Source: Pterobdella sp. o SKG-2022 (taxonomy: Eukaryota > Annelida > Clitellata > Hirudinida > Piscicolidae). Taken from it: 64,000 nt of DNA. The notes beneath the pieces were generated by a model, which was not told the origin of the DNA, did no database searches, and was given only the letters and a program-made list of their open reading frames with translations. A program made the position numbers and the translations under genes. Shown piece after piece: positions 11,825-33,200 of this stretch; position 1 is the stretch's first letter; the number at the start of each line of letters is the position of its first letter. The DNA is taken from the NCBI GenBank assembly GCA_964035795.1, contig OZ038320.1, positions 12,971,076-13,035,075 of the forward strand. The letters run 5' to 3'.

Positions 11825-14790
11825 ATGAGTCGATCCCTGACCTCCTCGTGGTGGGTGATAGTAACGGCTTAGTGTCAGAGCTATGCCGTCGGGAAGATAT
11901 GTTCCTGGTAGAGTCTCCTAAGGCGGACAGGTCTGACAGCAGCGATGTAAGTCCGTGATCCGGCTAATTTAGGGCAGTGGTGAATACTGCGCCTTTAGGA
12001 AGACCTTTACTTGGATATTTGTCAAACTAAGAAGAATGGTTATGCGTAACGCAGCATTTAACATGCTAAATAAAATCCTTTCATTGCGGATGCTGGAAGC
12101 CAGCTGCAAAAAGGTGAGAGTACCCTCTGCGTTTGTCTACAGTAGGCAGCAAGATACCCTCTATAAGTCGTCGCACTACGACCTAATGGTGTGTTGACGT
12201 TAGGCAAGACAGCCAGTCGAAAAACTTGTCAAAAAATAGAATAGCAGAAATAAATTGTGAAAAAGCTAAAGATGGGCTGTCTCCAGACATTCGACTGACG
12301 ACTAGAGGATCTCTGCGGTGGCCCCGAGCCGGTAGGGACAATGCTAAGGGCCATCAGTGGCAGCCTCGGACTACTAATGCTAAAGCAAACAAATTAAGAA
12401 TTGGAAGCATCAACGTTGGAACGATGAAAGGAAAAGCAAATGAAATTGCCGAGACACTCGAAAGGAAAGTTGATATTTGCTGTCTTCAGGAAGCTAGGAA
12501 AAAATGCGATGGCGCTGAATTGGTGGAAAGTAAATCAGGAAGGTTCTGCACGTACTGGTCTGAAAGAAATGTTAAAGGACAAGAAGGATTAGCTATTTAT
12601 GTTGCGGAAAAACTTGAAAACACAATTTTAACGGTTGAACGAATATCCCCTAACTTCATGACAGTAAGGTTTAGAACATCCTCACGCACACTCCGAATAT
12701 ATGCTCCCCAAAGCGGAAGAAAATGTAAGAAAAAAGATGAGTTTTATGAAAAATTTATGGTTGAACTATCAAAAGACTCAGATGATATACCACTGACATG
12801 TGGAGACCACGTGGGAGCTAGAAACACAAACTATGAAGGAGTTCACGGAAATCATAGTTATGGTGTTCTCAACAACAAGGTTATAAGACTGCTGAACTTT
12901 TGTATAGCAAACGATTTAATTCTGATAAACACACGGTTCGTCAAAAGAGAACAACACATCATAAATTACAAATCAGGTAAAACCCAATCTCAAATTGACT
13001 TCATAATGTACCCAAAAAACACTTCAAGGACATAAACAATGCTAAGGTGATTCCAAGTGAAGAATGTTTCACACAGCATAAATTACTTGTATGCGATTTA
13101 ACGCTTGGATGCAAGAAAACTAACAAAATAGCACCGGAGCCACGCCTCAAGACCTGGAAACTCCGTGAAGTTGCAAAAATGAAAGAGCTCCAACAAGAAA
13201 TCCAAAGCAAGATAAACATTGATGCTATGAATGCTGACGTGGAGACCATATGGAGTGTAATAAAAGAAGGCCTACATAATGCAGCAAAAGTGGTATGCGG
13301 TGAAACTAAAGGACACGCACTTCTGGACAAAGGCGCTGAATGCTGGACGGAACAAGTTGATGAGACGATTAAAGAAAAGAGAAGGGCATACAAAGCATGG
13401 AAAACAGGTTTGAAGTCTCACGAAGATTACATAGTTGAGAAAAAGAAGGCAAAACATGAGATGTACCATGCCAAAAAACAGCACCTGTCAAACATACTTA
13501 ACCATTACAAAAAGCCAGAAGAAATATTTTAATATATTAAAAAAATCAAATTCGAAAAAGAAAACGTTCAAAACCCTCAAGCCATTAAAGATACAAGTGG
13601 AAAACTTGTTTTCAGCACAGATGAAAAATTAGAAGTGTGGCGTCAGTATTACTTAAACCTACTTAAAAAAGGAAAAAAAATACACAAACTTTATCAACAC
13701 TACCAATAACCGGACCGGCTCCAAACATAAAAAGAATAGAAATAGTCAAAGCCATCAAGCAACTGAAATATAAAAATTCTAGTGGGCCTTCCAAAACCAC
13801 AGCTGAAAAAATCAAAGCTGGAGGAGAGATTGTTACTGATCTTTTCATCAGGCTAATAAATAAAATTTTTTACATGCGAAAAACTCCTGCTGATTGGACG
13901 AAATCCCTTATTTGTTGCATATATAAACGCAAAGAAGACATACTACATCCAAACAACTACAGAAAACTAAAGATATTAGAGCACAGTTTCAAAATATTTG
14001 AACGTGTAACAAAACAGAAACTCAAACTCATTGTGGAAGAAAATATTGATGCAACACAACGAGGCTTCATGCTGGCAAGATCAACCAACCACGCCATTTT
14101 CTCTCTCAGACAAACGATTGAAAAACACAGAATAATCAAAAAATCAATGGTGTGTTTATTTGTTGACCTAGAAAAGGCTTTCGACACTGTTCGACACAAC
14201 ACTGTCTGGTGGGCATTAAGGCATCTGAATGTGCCGGAATGGCTTGTACAAACAATACAGTGCATTTATGATAGAAGTCTAAGTTTTGTCAAAATTAAGA
14301 ATGCTGCCCATGCTTTTCTATCAAAAAAGTGCTGTGCTCTTCAGCACTCAGTTGCACAACAAAGAAGGTAGTATATGAGATCTGTGTGCGATCGGTAATG
14401 TTGTGTGCCGTAGAAACTTGGGCGATGACGGAAGACATCAAAGAGCGACTAATTCAACAAAACAAACAAATGATCAAAATAGTCACCAAGAAAAGATACA
14501 AGAAAGCATTATTGCAGCTTCAACTCAAACCACTATCCAGCATCATATCCATGAGTAGATTGAGATGGTACGGGCACGTCATGTGAATGCAGCCGAAAGA
14601 TATGCCACGTCAAACAATGGAAGAAGAAATGACAGGCGCTGTTGGAAGAGGTAGACCGAAGAAAACTTGGGCTGAATGTGTAGAGGAAGACCTGAAGGAG
14701 CATGGTATTGACGTGAGCTGGGTCCGGGACAGAAGGAGATGGAAAGCTGCCATTCACAGGGTCTAATCCAACAATGAAGGGATAAATGAC
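11825..14790 (+). mobile_element. RTE-like LINE with deleted RT core
   Basis: A GC-richer 5' UTR (11825-12225) leads into an AP-type endonuclease ORF (12226-13035) with RIGSINVGTMKGKANEIAE and DICCLQEARKK. Next come a linker (13047-13532), frameshifted sequence, and reverse transcriptase (13874-14300) with FVDLEKAFDTVRHNTVWWAL. The catalytic YxDD box and palm-thumb are missing: sequence jumps at about 14300-14370 to RSVMLCAVETWAMTEDIKERL. The usual tail follows, RLRWYGHVM, GRGRPKKTWAECVEEDL, ending near 14766. The element is defective through an internal deletion, frameshifts and a stop after RLRWYGHVM. The order endonuclease, RT and GRPKKTW tail is typical of RTE-clade elements. Confidence 0.85.
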
Positions 14791-15850
14791 TGGAAACAAC
14801 AAAGAAGTATTTTCAACATTTTCAAAAATAAAAGTTCGATACGAAAATCACTATTGTACATTTTTCTACTCGTCAATGTGTGAACAACTTGAAAAACGAA
14901 ATCTCAAATATTTAATGTTTCGGTACGAAGTTGCTGGCAAATATAATTTTTTATTACTTGAAACTTATGCGCGGCACCGAGAATCGAAAGACTATAAAAA
15001 TGTGCTTTTTCATACAAACCTTGATTTCATTTCAAAAAAAGTTTTTCAAAGTCTTGCAACCTAAATTGATTTGGTCGGGATCATGTTCAAGGAATGATCG
15101 AAGTGAAATGCATTTGCCTATGTTCAACATATACACTTCTGTAAGGCTGTCAAAAGCTATAGAGAAAACGCAGAATTTTCCAAGGTAAAATTTGAATGTC
15201 TAAAAGACCCTGAATCTAACATGAAGTCAAACTTGATGCAAAGACGTAAAGCTTTTCACGAAGTAGTTAGTCACATTTGCCCATCATGACAACATTCCTA
15301 AAATTCATCAAGACATCATCAAAGGACTTTTAAAGCCATTCAGGTTTAACGATTAAGGGACAACAATTGCACATATTTATGAGGCTCGAAAGGATAAAAA
15401 CTCGCGTTTGCTATACGGTCGAAATCAACAACCAACTAGCTAGTTTTCATCATGCAATGCCATTATCTGAAAAACTGATTCAAAAGTTGGGGTTGAATCC
15501 GCCATACAAAGATCTTTTTTGCCGATGCTTACAATCGGATCATTCTTGTCCTAAACAATCATTGTGGAATACTTCTGCAGTAGCAATAACTGAAAAATAC
15601 TTGTATAGTGACAAGGAACTGAGATGTTAGCGCAGCATAGACTCAACTTGGTGCAATATCTTGTTCATACTTTGTCTACTGAATGGGTTCAAATGCAATC
15701 TCGGAACTGCTATTTTCTACAAATTTTTCAAGTTTCAAGAGTATTACGGTGATCAAGTTGTTAATTCAATCCAGTTGAGTTTGTTACTTTATTCAATTAG
15801 CTCAAAACGCAAAACAAACCGTGTATTTTTACAGTATCTATATTAATAAG
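14791..15850 (+). pseudogene. Unrecognised decayed coding-like stretch
   Basis: Several plus-strand frames (14786-15064, 14931-15188, 15367-15630, 15661-15846) can be stitched across frameshifts into protein-like sequence, with segments such as YNFLLLETYARHRESKDYK and MPLSEKLIQKLGLNPPYKDL. Composition is less AT-biased and more protein-like than the surroundings. I recognise no family. It could be the relic of a transposon or of a host gene next to the RTE element's 3' end. No function is assigned. Confidence 0.3.
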
Positions 15851-16981
15851 AAAGAAACAATACAATCTAGCAATATGAACTCCATGAAAAACAAATATTC
15901 TATATAAATATAACTGGTTGAATGAGAAATTAATTAACAGGAAAATTAGAGAGTGTAAAACTCTGATTTGGTATAATTTTCAGATGGTTTGGCTGAACTC
16001 CGTCACAAATGTTTTATTATTTAATTTTAAAAGAATAAAAAATAAATTGATTTTTTTAACAAAACTTTATATTTATTTTAATATTGTACAAAAAGTGCTA
16101 TTTTAAGTATTTTGATAATTTTCACTGAAAACTCACTTCGGCAACTTTTAACAAAGATTGTGAAAACATTAATGGCTTCAGATTTTACTATATCCATGTG
16201 AGCAAAAAAAAGTGTTTTTTAATTTAAATCACGAAGCTTTTCGTAAGGCGAATTTACATTGTCAATTGTTAATTTACTTGATAATGTAAGTTTGTTTTAC
16301 AAAAAACTTCTTGATTTAAATTAATAAATAGTTCTTGATATTTTATCTTACTATTTGATTTAGGTCATCGATACCATGTATTTGATGCTTTTCAGTACTT
16401 AAAAATGTAGTTTTCAATTTTAATCTATTTAATCAATATTTCATATTTATAAAAAGAGCAATAATAATTTTTTTATTATTATTGTATTAAAAAAAACAAT
16501 TTTTTCATAATAATTTATTTTAGATATCAAATACTGAGTTTCACTTTTAACAAGCAATGCCATTTCTATGATTGACCTTTTATCGTATCTTCGTAATAAG
16601 TCGGAGTTATCGAAGATTTTGTAAGCGGGCAGCTTTTTTTGAAAAAACAAACTCTGAAAGTAATCGAAAATTTTAGGTTAGAGCTGTATTTTTTTTATAT
16701 TCAGGTTTGTTTTTAATAGATAATTATTAAAGTACAAACAAAATGATGTTTGTAAAGCACAAAATATACATAATTAAAAAAATAAAATAATATTTTAATC
16801 CAATATCTATGAAATAGTAGTCAGTTTCAAAAGCATCTGTTTTCAAAAATAAATTTCATTTGTGTTTTGCTTATGTTAAATTTATCTTGCCAACTATTCT
16901 TTTTAACAAACAAGTGTTATAACGGAAATTTTTATAATTCAAAAATGAATATTTGTTTCAATAATTATAAAATTTTCACAG
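15851..16981. other. Intergenic DNA with one foldback repeat
   Basis: Very AT-rich with no convincing ORF. It holds the foldback element at 16221-16322 and ends in TTTTCACAG (16973-16981), an acceptor-like AG one base before the MRPL36 start codon. Confidence 0.5.
16221..16322. repeat. Foldback MITE-like element
   Basis: Inverted repeat with arms of about 45 bases. The left arm AATTTAAATCACGAAGCTTT.. pairs with the reverse complement of ..CTTCTTGATTTAAATT, leaving a very short loop near 16265-16275. It contains the ACGAAGCTTTTCGTAA core shared with other foldback copies in the window. Confidence 0.65.
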
Positions 16982-16982
16982 A

Positions 16983-17484
16983 ATGACATCTCTTTCTTTT
17001 TATGCTGCTAGAGTGTTAAATCTTTGTAAGAACAAGACAATATCATCAATTTTCTTGCCTTCATCTCAAATACTCACAGACAGAAGTTATTATACATTCA
17101 ATCTGATTCAAAGAAACTTATTAAAAAATGTTTTTTCACTCGATCATCCATCTTCAACAATTTCATTGGAACAAATTCGCAACTATAAAATTAAACTTGC
17201 ATTGAAAAAAAGATGCCCCAAATGTTACTTTGTTCATAAAAATAAAAGGTGAAATTTCAAATTTTTTAATAAAGTACTTATTTATTATATAAAATATTTT
17301 TTATCTTTTTTCACACAATATATTGCAATTATTAAGAAATTCATTATGAAATCATAAAGACTTATTACCATGAAAATAAGATTGTTGATCCCAATTTGAT
17401 AGGTTATATTTGGAGTGTCTGGACAAGCCAAGGCATAAAGCCATTCAATTAATGTCCAAAAGAAAGATTTTTTCTGAAGACTAA
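16983..17484 (+). CDS. MRPL36: Mitochondrial large-subunit ribosomal protein bL36m
   Basis: Small zinc-ribbon protein of the mitochondrial ribosome large subunit. Two exons, 16983-17248 and 17403-17484, are joined at a GT-AG intron of 154 bases and give 115 residues. The first 60 or so residues are Ser/Arg/Lys-rich with few acidic residues, as in a mitochondrial presequence. The bL36 core is KIKLALKKRCPKCYFVH followed after the splice by RLYLECLDKPRHK. It keeps the CxxC pair, a third Cys and the final His of the bL36 zinc site, and the family's PRHK ending. The C-terminus runs about 14 residues past PRHK. The ATG sits one base after an acceptor-like CAG, so a 5' UTR intron or trans-splicing is possible. 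Confidence 0.88.
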
Positions 17485-19304
17485 TTCTATAATTTATTTA
17501 TTTTGTATAATTATTCATAAAAAATTAATTAAAATTAATGTCTCCTACTAAGCACCTCTTATTTCTCTGAATTGATTGCAATTATTTCGTAAGGAAATGT
17601 TTCAATAAAATCTTTATATGTTTTTCATTTTATTTTCTTATTATGTTTCTGCATTTAATCACAGCTTAATTTTTGAAGTTAATTATCAATTTATCTGGTT
17701 CTTATTGCACCTAATCAACATTCAGCACCTGTTTTGTAGGATGTTTCAAAAATTTTCTTTGTACTGAGCACTCAGTCATACGAGAAAGTTTTTTCATTAT
17801 TTGCGTTAATAGCTCAGGTTTAGCATTGCAAAATAAAATTTGGTAATCGAATTTATAGAAAGGTTTTCGATAAGCACTTTGTGAGACAATCAAGTCTTCA
17901 TATGTCTTATAAAAAACTTGTCACAGTTTTTGATATTTCCAGTTTTCTAAAAATAATAGAAAAATTAATTGGGCGTTTCAACCATGGTTTTTCAATAAGG
18001 CAATAGTTTTCTTTCTAGATTTTGGTTCTTTGAAGTTTTCTTTGTTAAAGAACGTGTGTTTAGGGCCTTGTCCATAGAGCAAACTAATGAAGCATCTTGT
18101 GTGGAGTTTCTTAAGAAATAGTCATTTTGGAAAAATGAAATAAGTCTGCAGACTAACTTTTCAGAGTAAGACTGGCCCTGACACGGTCAAACATTTAAAA
18201 GAATATAAAAACTCGTTTGAAAAAATAAGACTAACATGCAGAAGCAAAAATTTCTAGTTCAAACATTATAAAAGCGCCTTTAATTTTCTCTTAAGTAGTT
18301 TTGATCTCAAATCGCGTGATAAAATTCTCATGGTGAGACACCAAAACACCGTGCCTCTGGGCACTCGCTCTACTGTGCATAACTCAAAATCTTGTCACAT
18401 TGACAAACAAAAAAGGTTTATTCATTGTGAGCATGTTTGTATTTTTCTTCTTTATCCACTTTATTAGTGTTATTATTTGTCTAGACTTTGGAAAAGAGCA
18501 TAATTCCCTGACTATAAACGTCAAGAATTTCTTTAACGTAAGAGCTGCTTCGTAACAAAATGTATTTAAAAATGCTAATAGTGTTTTGAAAGTAATTCAT
18601 TTGGCGGTTGAAAGCCAAACAGCAGAAATTTTTTCAAAATAGACTGTCAAATACTGCAAATTATTTGAACAAAAAGTAATTTTATTGAATAAAAAGGTTG
18701 TTTTAGACTGTGAAGTAGGTATGTTCATAAATTTAATGCTAGTAATTATCATATTAAAAGAAATAATAACAATGATAAGTTATTTACAGCTAAACAAGCA
18801 ACTGATGCGTTCAAATGTTAAGTATTGCTGAAAGCTAGTTTTGAAGCGGTACTGGAAATTAAGAAGGTTTAGTTTCTAATTTTGCGTGGCAGAGAGTTTT
18901 AAACAAACAAAAAATGAATGTATAAAATAATTAAATAGTTTAGTACAAAAACGATTGAATTAAAACACTTATTATTTGAGTAACATGAAGCTAGCAACTT
19001 CTTTGAGTTCATATGCTACATCTGGTGGCGTGAGTTCGACTTAGAAAAGATTTTCGTGTTTTTCATTTAATGAAAGTATGTGATTTAAAAAGTTTTTGTG
19101 TGTGAAAGCTTTTTAAAAATATTTTTGTCGAAGTTTCATGGGATTTTTTACAGATGGAGAGTGAAACTGTTTTGCAATAGATTTTGCTGAATGCAAGTGG
19201 ATTAGTGGACTGAAGTAGTATTGGTAAAATTTTTAGAGGTTATCTGTGTCATTTTATTATAGTCAGCATTTTTCCCTTTTTCGAGGGATCACTGACTTTT
19301 TTCC
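17485..19304. other. Intergenic DNA, nothing recognised
   Basis: AT-rich sequence with only short random frames. A reverse-strand frame at 17711-17893 looks mildly protein-like but has no recognisable motif and stops on both sides. I see no RNA gene or clear repeat boundary here. Confidence 0.45.
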
Positions 19305-20520
19305 ATGACCTCACCTTCTCTCTCTATTTCACCCGGTCATAGGAACTTTCAAGACCTAACCCAAACCTACTACAAAGGTTTCCCATCATACTTTCCCAAG
19401 CTACCAGCAGTTATGATTTTTGATTCAATTCATAGAAGAAAACTAATGGAAATACTAAAAGCAAATGGCATTCCTCTTGAAACTGTAAACGCAATTTCCC
19501 TTCTATATAAAAACACTACTGCTAAAGTTATTTCCCCAGATGGTGATACAAGTTTTTTTCCAATTCATGCAGAAGTTTTGCAGGGAGATACACTAGCACC
19601 CTACTTGTTCATAGTAGCAAAAGATTATGCAATGAGAACAGCAATCTCTAACTCAGATGATTGTGACTTTAAACTCGAAAAAGCTAAAAGTAGAAGACAT
19701 CCAGCTCTATGTGTAACAGACATAGACTACGCAGATGAAATTGCCCTACTTTCAGACTCTGTGGATAAAGCTGAAAAACTGTTGCATAATGTAGAAATAG
19801 CAGTCAAACTAATAGGTCTTCACATTAATGAGAAAAAAACACAATATGTGACATTCAACCAAAATCCTTTAAAACTCACCACAATAAACAAAAAATGCAT
19901 AAAACTCACAAGCGATTTTCCCTATCTAGGATCCTGGATATATTCCAACGAGAAAGACGTTGGCGTAAGAATCGGTAAAGCTTGGGTTGCACTAAAAAAA
20001 CTAAATACTATCTGGAATTCAAATCTGCCAAAAAACTTGAAATTAGCATTTTTCCATACTACAGTGAGCTCTGTGCTACTCTATGGACCTAGTGCCTGGA
20101 CATTGACCAAAAAGTTAGAAACAAAGTTAAACGGGTGCTATACAAAAACGCTAAGAGTTGTGAATTATGTAAAATGGCAGCAACGTATAAGCAATAATGT
20201 ACTATACGACAACTTACCAAAGATAACCAATAAAATTGCAACGCAGAGAGAGAGTTTCGCAGGACATTGCTTTTGCAGTAAAGAAGTTATAGACAAATTG
20301 ATACTATGGGAACCAAGATGTGGTAAAAATACTATAGGAAGATCAGCTCGAAATTTTATCAACCATTTAACTGATGATAATAATCTTGATAAAGAATGTT
20401 TAAAAACAGCTATGAACGATTGGGAGTATTGGAAGAACAAAGTCATAGAAGTTCGATTGCGGTCGACATGATGATGATGACCGTGAAACTTCTGAAAGAT
20501 TCTGAAACTAATAAATAATG
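19305..20520 (+). mobile_element. 5'-truncated LINE, RT with YADE
   Basis: One open frame of 388 codons (19305-20471) encodes the reverse transcriptase core and C-terminus of a non-LTR element. Blocks present are DSIHRRKLMEILKANGIP, EVLQGDTLAPYLF, DIDYADEIALLSDSVDKAE, INEKKTQY, YLGSWI, LLYGPSAWT and a tail ending in NDWEYWKNKV. The endonuclease and fingers are missing, so it is a 5' truncation. The catalytic box reads YADE instead of YADD. After the frame comes a short ATGATGATGA run, a common 3' end of such elements. The long intact frame suggests a fairly recent insertion. Confidence 0.85.
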
Positions 20521-20824
20521 TGTTAAAAAAATATGTTTCATTGGTTTTTGCAGCTATTTTTTAAAAATTTTGATTTATTTTGAAATATTTCTTATTAATT
20601 TATATTTGTGTTATTAAAATGTCTTTATGAACATCTCCACACTTAAGCTTCCGACATTTTAAAGGCATTTTATTTCTCTCGAACTTGCTTTATTGCTAAA
20701 CAAAATGCCTTCAACAGAAGCTGTTTTAGAAAATCAGGTTAAACTTTAAGAGACTAGTTTTTTGTTGGAATATATTTCCCTTACTCACGACTTAGAAATT
20801 TCAAATCATAAGTTTCATCACCAG
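20521..20824. other. Spacer before the DDX3 gene
   Basis: AT-rich DNA between the LINE 3' end and the first proposed DDX3 coding exon. It ends in CATCACCAG (20816-20824), an acceptor-like sequence directly against the ATG. I see no clear TATA box. Confidence 0.35.
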
Positions 20825-29335
<8,511 letters not shown>

Positions 29336-30250
29336 TAAGGTAGCTCAAGGGATGGTTGGTTGGTTTTATTTTTTGTGTGGTCCCAAGTTATTAAGATTAT
29401 TTAAGGGTTTCTGGTTATGTTTTTAAATCGTGTTTTTTAATGAACACTTATGGTTAGTGAACAATTTGGTTTTAGTATATCCTAAATTACTGGTTTATTA
29501 AAATTTCATGATAGTAGAGGCTTGAATAAGAGGGTTAGTTTTTGATGGGGTGTTTAGAGGGAACATTATGTGTGTAGAAGCCATTATGTAATTGTGTGGA
29601 AACTTTAATCTTTACTCGGTAGTTTTTTAGTTGAAAACATTTTTAGAAGTTTTCTAAGTTTTTAATTAATTAGTGCGCTTATTTTTGATTATATAATTAG
29701 CAGCGTTCTTTCATCACTTTAAACTGATTATAATACCAATTGATCAGTAGAATGATTTGAAATTCATGGTGTTGGTATTGAAGACGATTATCATATGTTA
29801 GCAAATTAACATTCTGAAGCGATTATATCTGTCAAGAAAATGATTATTTTTAGCTAAACTTTTTGCTATTTATTGATTTACCTTTGTAGCAGTACATAAC
29901 AATAGAAATGTAGCTTTGTTATATTTTTGTGGATTTGAGCAACCAAGGTCATTGAGTCTTGCACAGGGCATTCTTGTGGCAACTCTTCCTTTTTCTATTT
30001 AGATTCATATGTTGATATATGAAAGGTTCATGTATAACTTTTCATCAACACAAGATGTTATATGTAAATTTTCATATATATGAAACTTTTGATACATAAA
30101 TTTCTATTATATGATCCCTTCTATGTATAATGATTCGTATTTATGAAAACTTGTATGTAATTTTTTTGTTCATATGAAAACTTATATCTAAAGCTTTCCG
30201 TATAATGTTGTAAAATGTCATGAGGTGAAAAGAAATCAAAGCAATGTACA
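29336..30250 (+). other. Probable DDX3 3' UTR and flank
   Basis: AT/GT-rich sequence after the DDX3 stop codon. At 30000-30200 there are degenerate repeats around TATATGAAA / TTCATATA. No confident poly(A) signal was chosen, so the end of the UTR is unknown. Confidence 0.4.
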
Positions 30251-33200
30251 TACATTGTCATGAATGCTTATACCATACTTCTCAGGAATGATATTCTTTT
30301 ATTCCATCATTTCAGTCCTTTAATGATGCTTGCGTCTGACTACCTCTCATTTGGCGAGATGGAATCAGACGATAACTGGCACTACACTGCTTACTATTCT
30401 GTTTGCTACTCGAAAATTACTCCATTTCTCAATATAATGAAGTGTGTTTCTTGGATTGTGTTGGTCATCTAATGGAAAACTTCAAGTTCACAAGTTTTTC
30501 AAACTGCATTTACAGTCTTACATTAAAATTGAATTAGAATTTTTTATTTAGTTAGCGTGATTATTAAACCCCAGATATTGATGAAGTGATGTGCACTGTT
30601 TAAGATCAAAGCTTGTTTTACCAACCTTATTATTGAACCGAAATTAGGGTACTTTTAATTACTGTATGTTATTCACGGTACTTTCATTTTTTTCGGTAGT
30701 TGTTTTAAATAATTTTTTTCTTTTTGATAGATTATATTATACAGTGAAATAATCATTTCAAAAATATATTTTTATTGTTTATTTTTCAAATATATGCCAA
30801 GTTATATAAAATTTACTCACAAATTTAGTCAAACTATCTAATCAGTCATTCCGAAGATAACTGAAATTTCACCAATAAGCTTGTTCTTACATTTATAAAG
30901 ATTGTTTTGGAGCCAATTAGTTTGAAATGGCTAACGTATTTTTCAAGCTAAATATAAAACTTGACTTGCTTAATCAATGATTATTTTTAGGTAATTTGAA
31001 CGTTGATATCCTTTATACGTTTTATGAAATTTCAATTAGTCTTTTTATTATTCATCAGAGCAAAAGTATCTTTTTTTTTATAATCAAGTGTTTAGAATTT
31101 AATTTTTAATTGTAATTTTTAAATAAGTTTTGCAAGTATTGTGCGGCTGATTATTTTGGTGAAATGAAGTCACTAGTTGGCTAAGTTTGACTTTGCCTCT
31201 CATGATATTTCAACTTTATTTACTGATATGCAGTAGTCTGTGCATTGAAGTTTTGTAAAAAGGCTTTACTGAAGCAGAGAGTATTAAGGGTATACGTTCA
31301 TTCATAAATTTGTATTAACTATTTAGTTAAAATGGCGTATATTTATTTATCACTGTGATAATTATATTTGTAGATAATACTTTTTGCCCTGTAAAGAAGT
31401 TATCAATTTTATTATACAACTGTGTGGATTGATCTTATAAGCCTCTTGAAAGCTACAGTCAGCTGTGATATAAGATTTAGTGCATACACGATCGCTTCAT
31501 CATTCATTTATGGCAGCCACTATATATATGTATATGTAGTGATGAGAAAGGAAACATCTAAATACAATTCAGATCAAGAACCTAAAAAACCGGTTGATCA
31601 AAATTGTATATTTGTTGATAATTTAAAATATGATCCAATCATTGTTCTTTTGTATTCCGGACAACTAACGTCGCATTCATATTAAGCTATGTAAATTATT
31701 CACGCAATGATTTTTGAATTCTGTACTATTTTAACTACGTTATATTTTCACTCATTTTTAAAGACTGTATCTGCACATATCTTAAATGTTACAATGGCCT
31801 ATGTGGAAGGACCTCGCTAAAATGACATTACATTTTCAAATAAACTAGTAAAAATGTTTATTAGTTTCAATTACTTCGTTTTGTTTTGCTGGCAGGATTT
31901 CGAAAACATGAGTGACCAATGCGAATTTGTAGCGTATTGGTATAGATCATTGGTTAGGATCATTATAATCTTAAAGCTTTTTCAAAATCGAAAATTTTGT
32001 AAGGATATAGAATAAATAAAAAAAAAATATTAAAAGGATCTTGAGACAAAAGATGGAATGTAAGAAAATTAATGTTGCTTAATGCCTTAAGTTTACTTTT
32101 AGCATCCGGCGAGAGCGGTTGTTTTATAAACTTTGAACGATTAATTTTGTTTTTGGCTAGAATTACGAGTTGTTTCTTTTTGAAGAAGTTGTAAGCGGCA
32201 ATGCACTTTTTTATCTGTTTTAAGGAGTGAGCAGATTGGACCAATCATAGGCTTTGTCAATTGAAAAATGTTAGTTTTTTTTTCTTGAAGATATTCATGT
32301 ATCAGAATGTTTAAATATTTACAGATTGTACAAAAAGCTTTGTTAGTTGATAAATTTTAGTTTTTTTTCATGAAACTTCTTTAATGTATCAAAATGTCCT
32401 TACAATTTTCTTAAATATAGTGTTCTTTGAAGTGAAATAGATATCTTTTTTTCAAACAACATAAAAAATAGTTTTATTGAGATACAAATGTAAAAAAATG
32501 ATTATTTCAGTACTTTCACAATTTTTTAAAGTTCTATGATTGGTTTATTAACTATAGGCTCGCGTCTAAAGCTATCAATGTTTTTAGTGTGAGCGCGAAG
32601 TGCCTGTGTTTTTTTTCCTATTTTATATTCATACAATAAATTAAAACTATTGAGTTATTTTCTGGTAGATTTTTCCTCATTAAGCAAGCAATATTTGTAG
32701 CAAGATAGCATATAGTGAATTAATATATTTTATATTTTAATAAAAGTGTTTGATTCAAATCGTAATAAATTTTAGGAAAATTTAATTAGGTCAAATTAAT
32801 ACAAATTAATTTATGATAAATTACTTTAGAAAAATTTTACTGTTTTTCCTATAATAAAAATATTCCTTCTAGACAAGTACGTCGAAGAATCTTTCATCTC
32901 AAACTAAATAAGACTGAAGCATTCCAAAAAACAGAATTGCAAGGAAATTGATGAAGACAACTGTAAACCACCTCCGAAAACAAAAAAAAATTCCATGACG
33001 CTAAGTTAGGTGAAGAAAATAGGGTATCTCTGCAAAACATGTATGAAGGGGAGCTAGAAATAGCTACATGGAAGATAGAAGAAGATGGAAGAACCTGATT
33101 TGAGGAACCTGCCGATGGCAGATAAACTGATTGATTGATTGAATGTTTCACAAGTTTTTGAACACTGATAGTTTTTGTCATCAAGTATTTCGTTGACTGT

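Noticed and set aside
12226..14586. Host endonuclease gene (craniofacial development protein 2-like)
   Set aside because: The endonuclease frame is followed by RT and the LINE tail with frameshifts; it is a transposon ORF.
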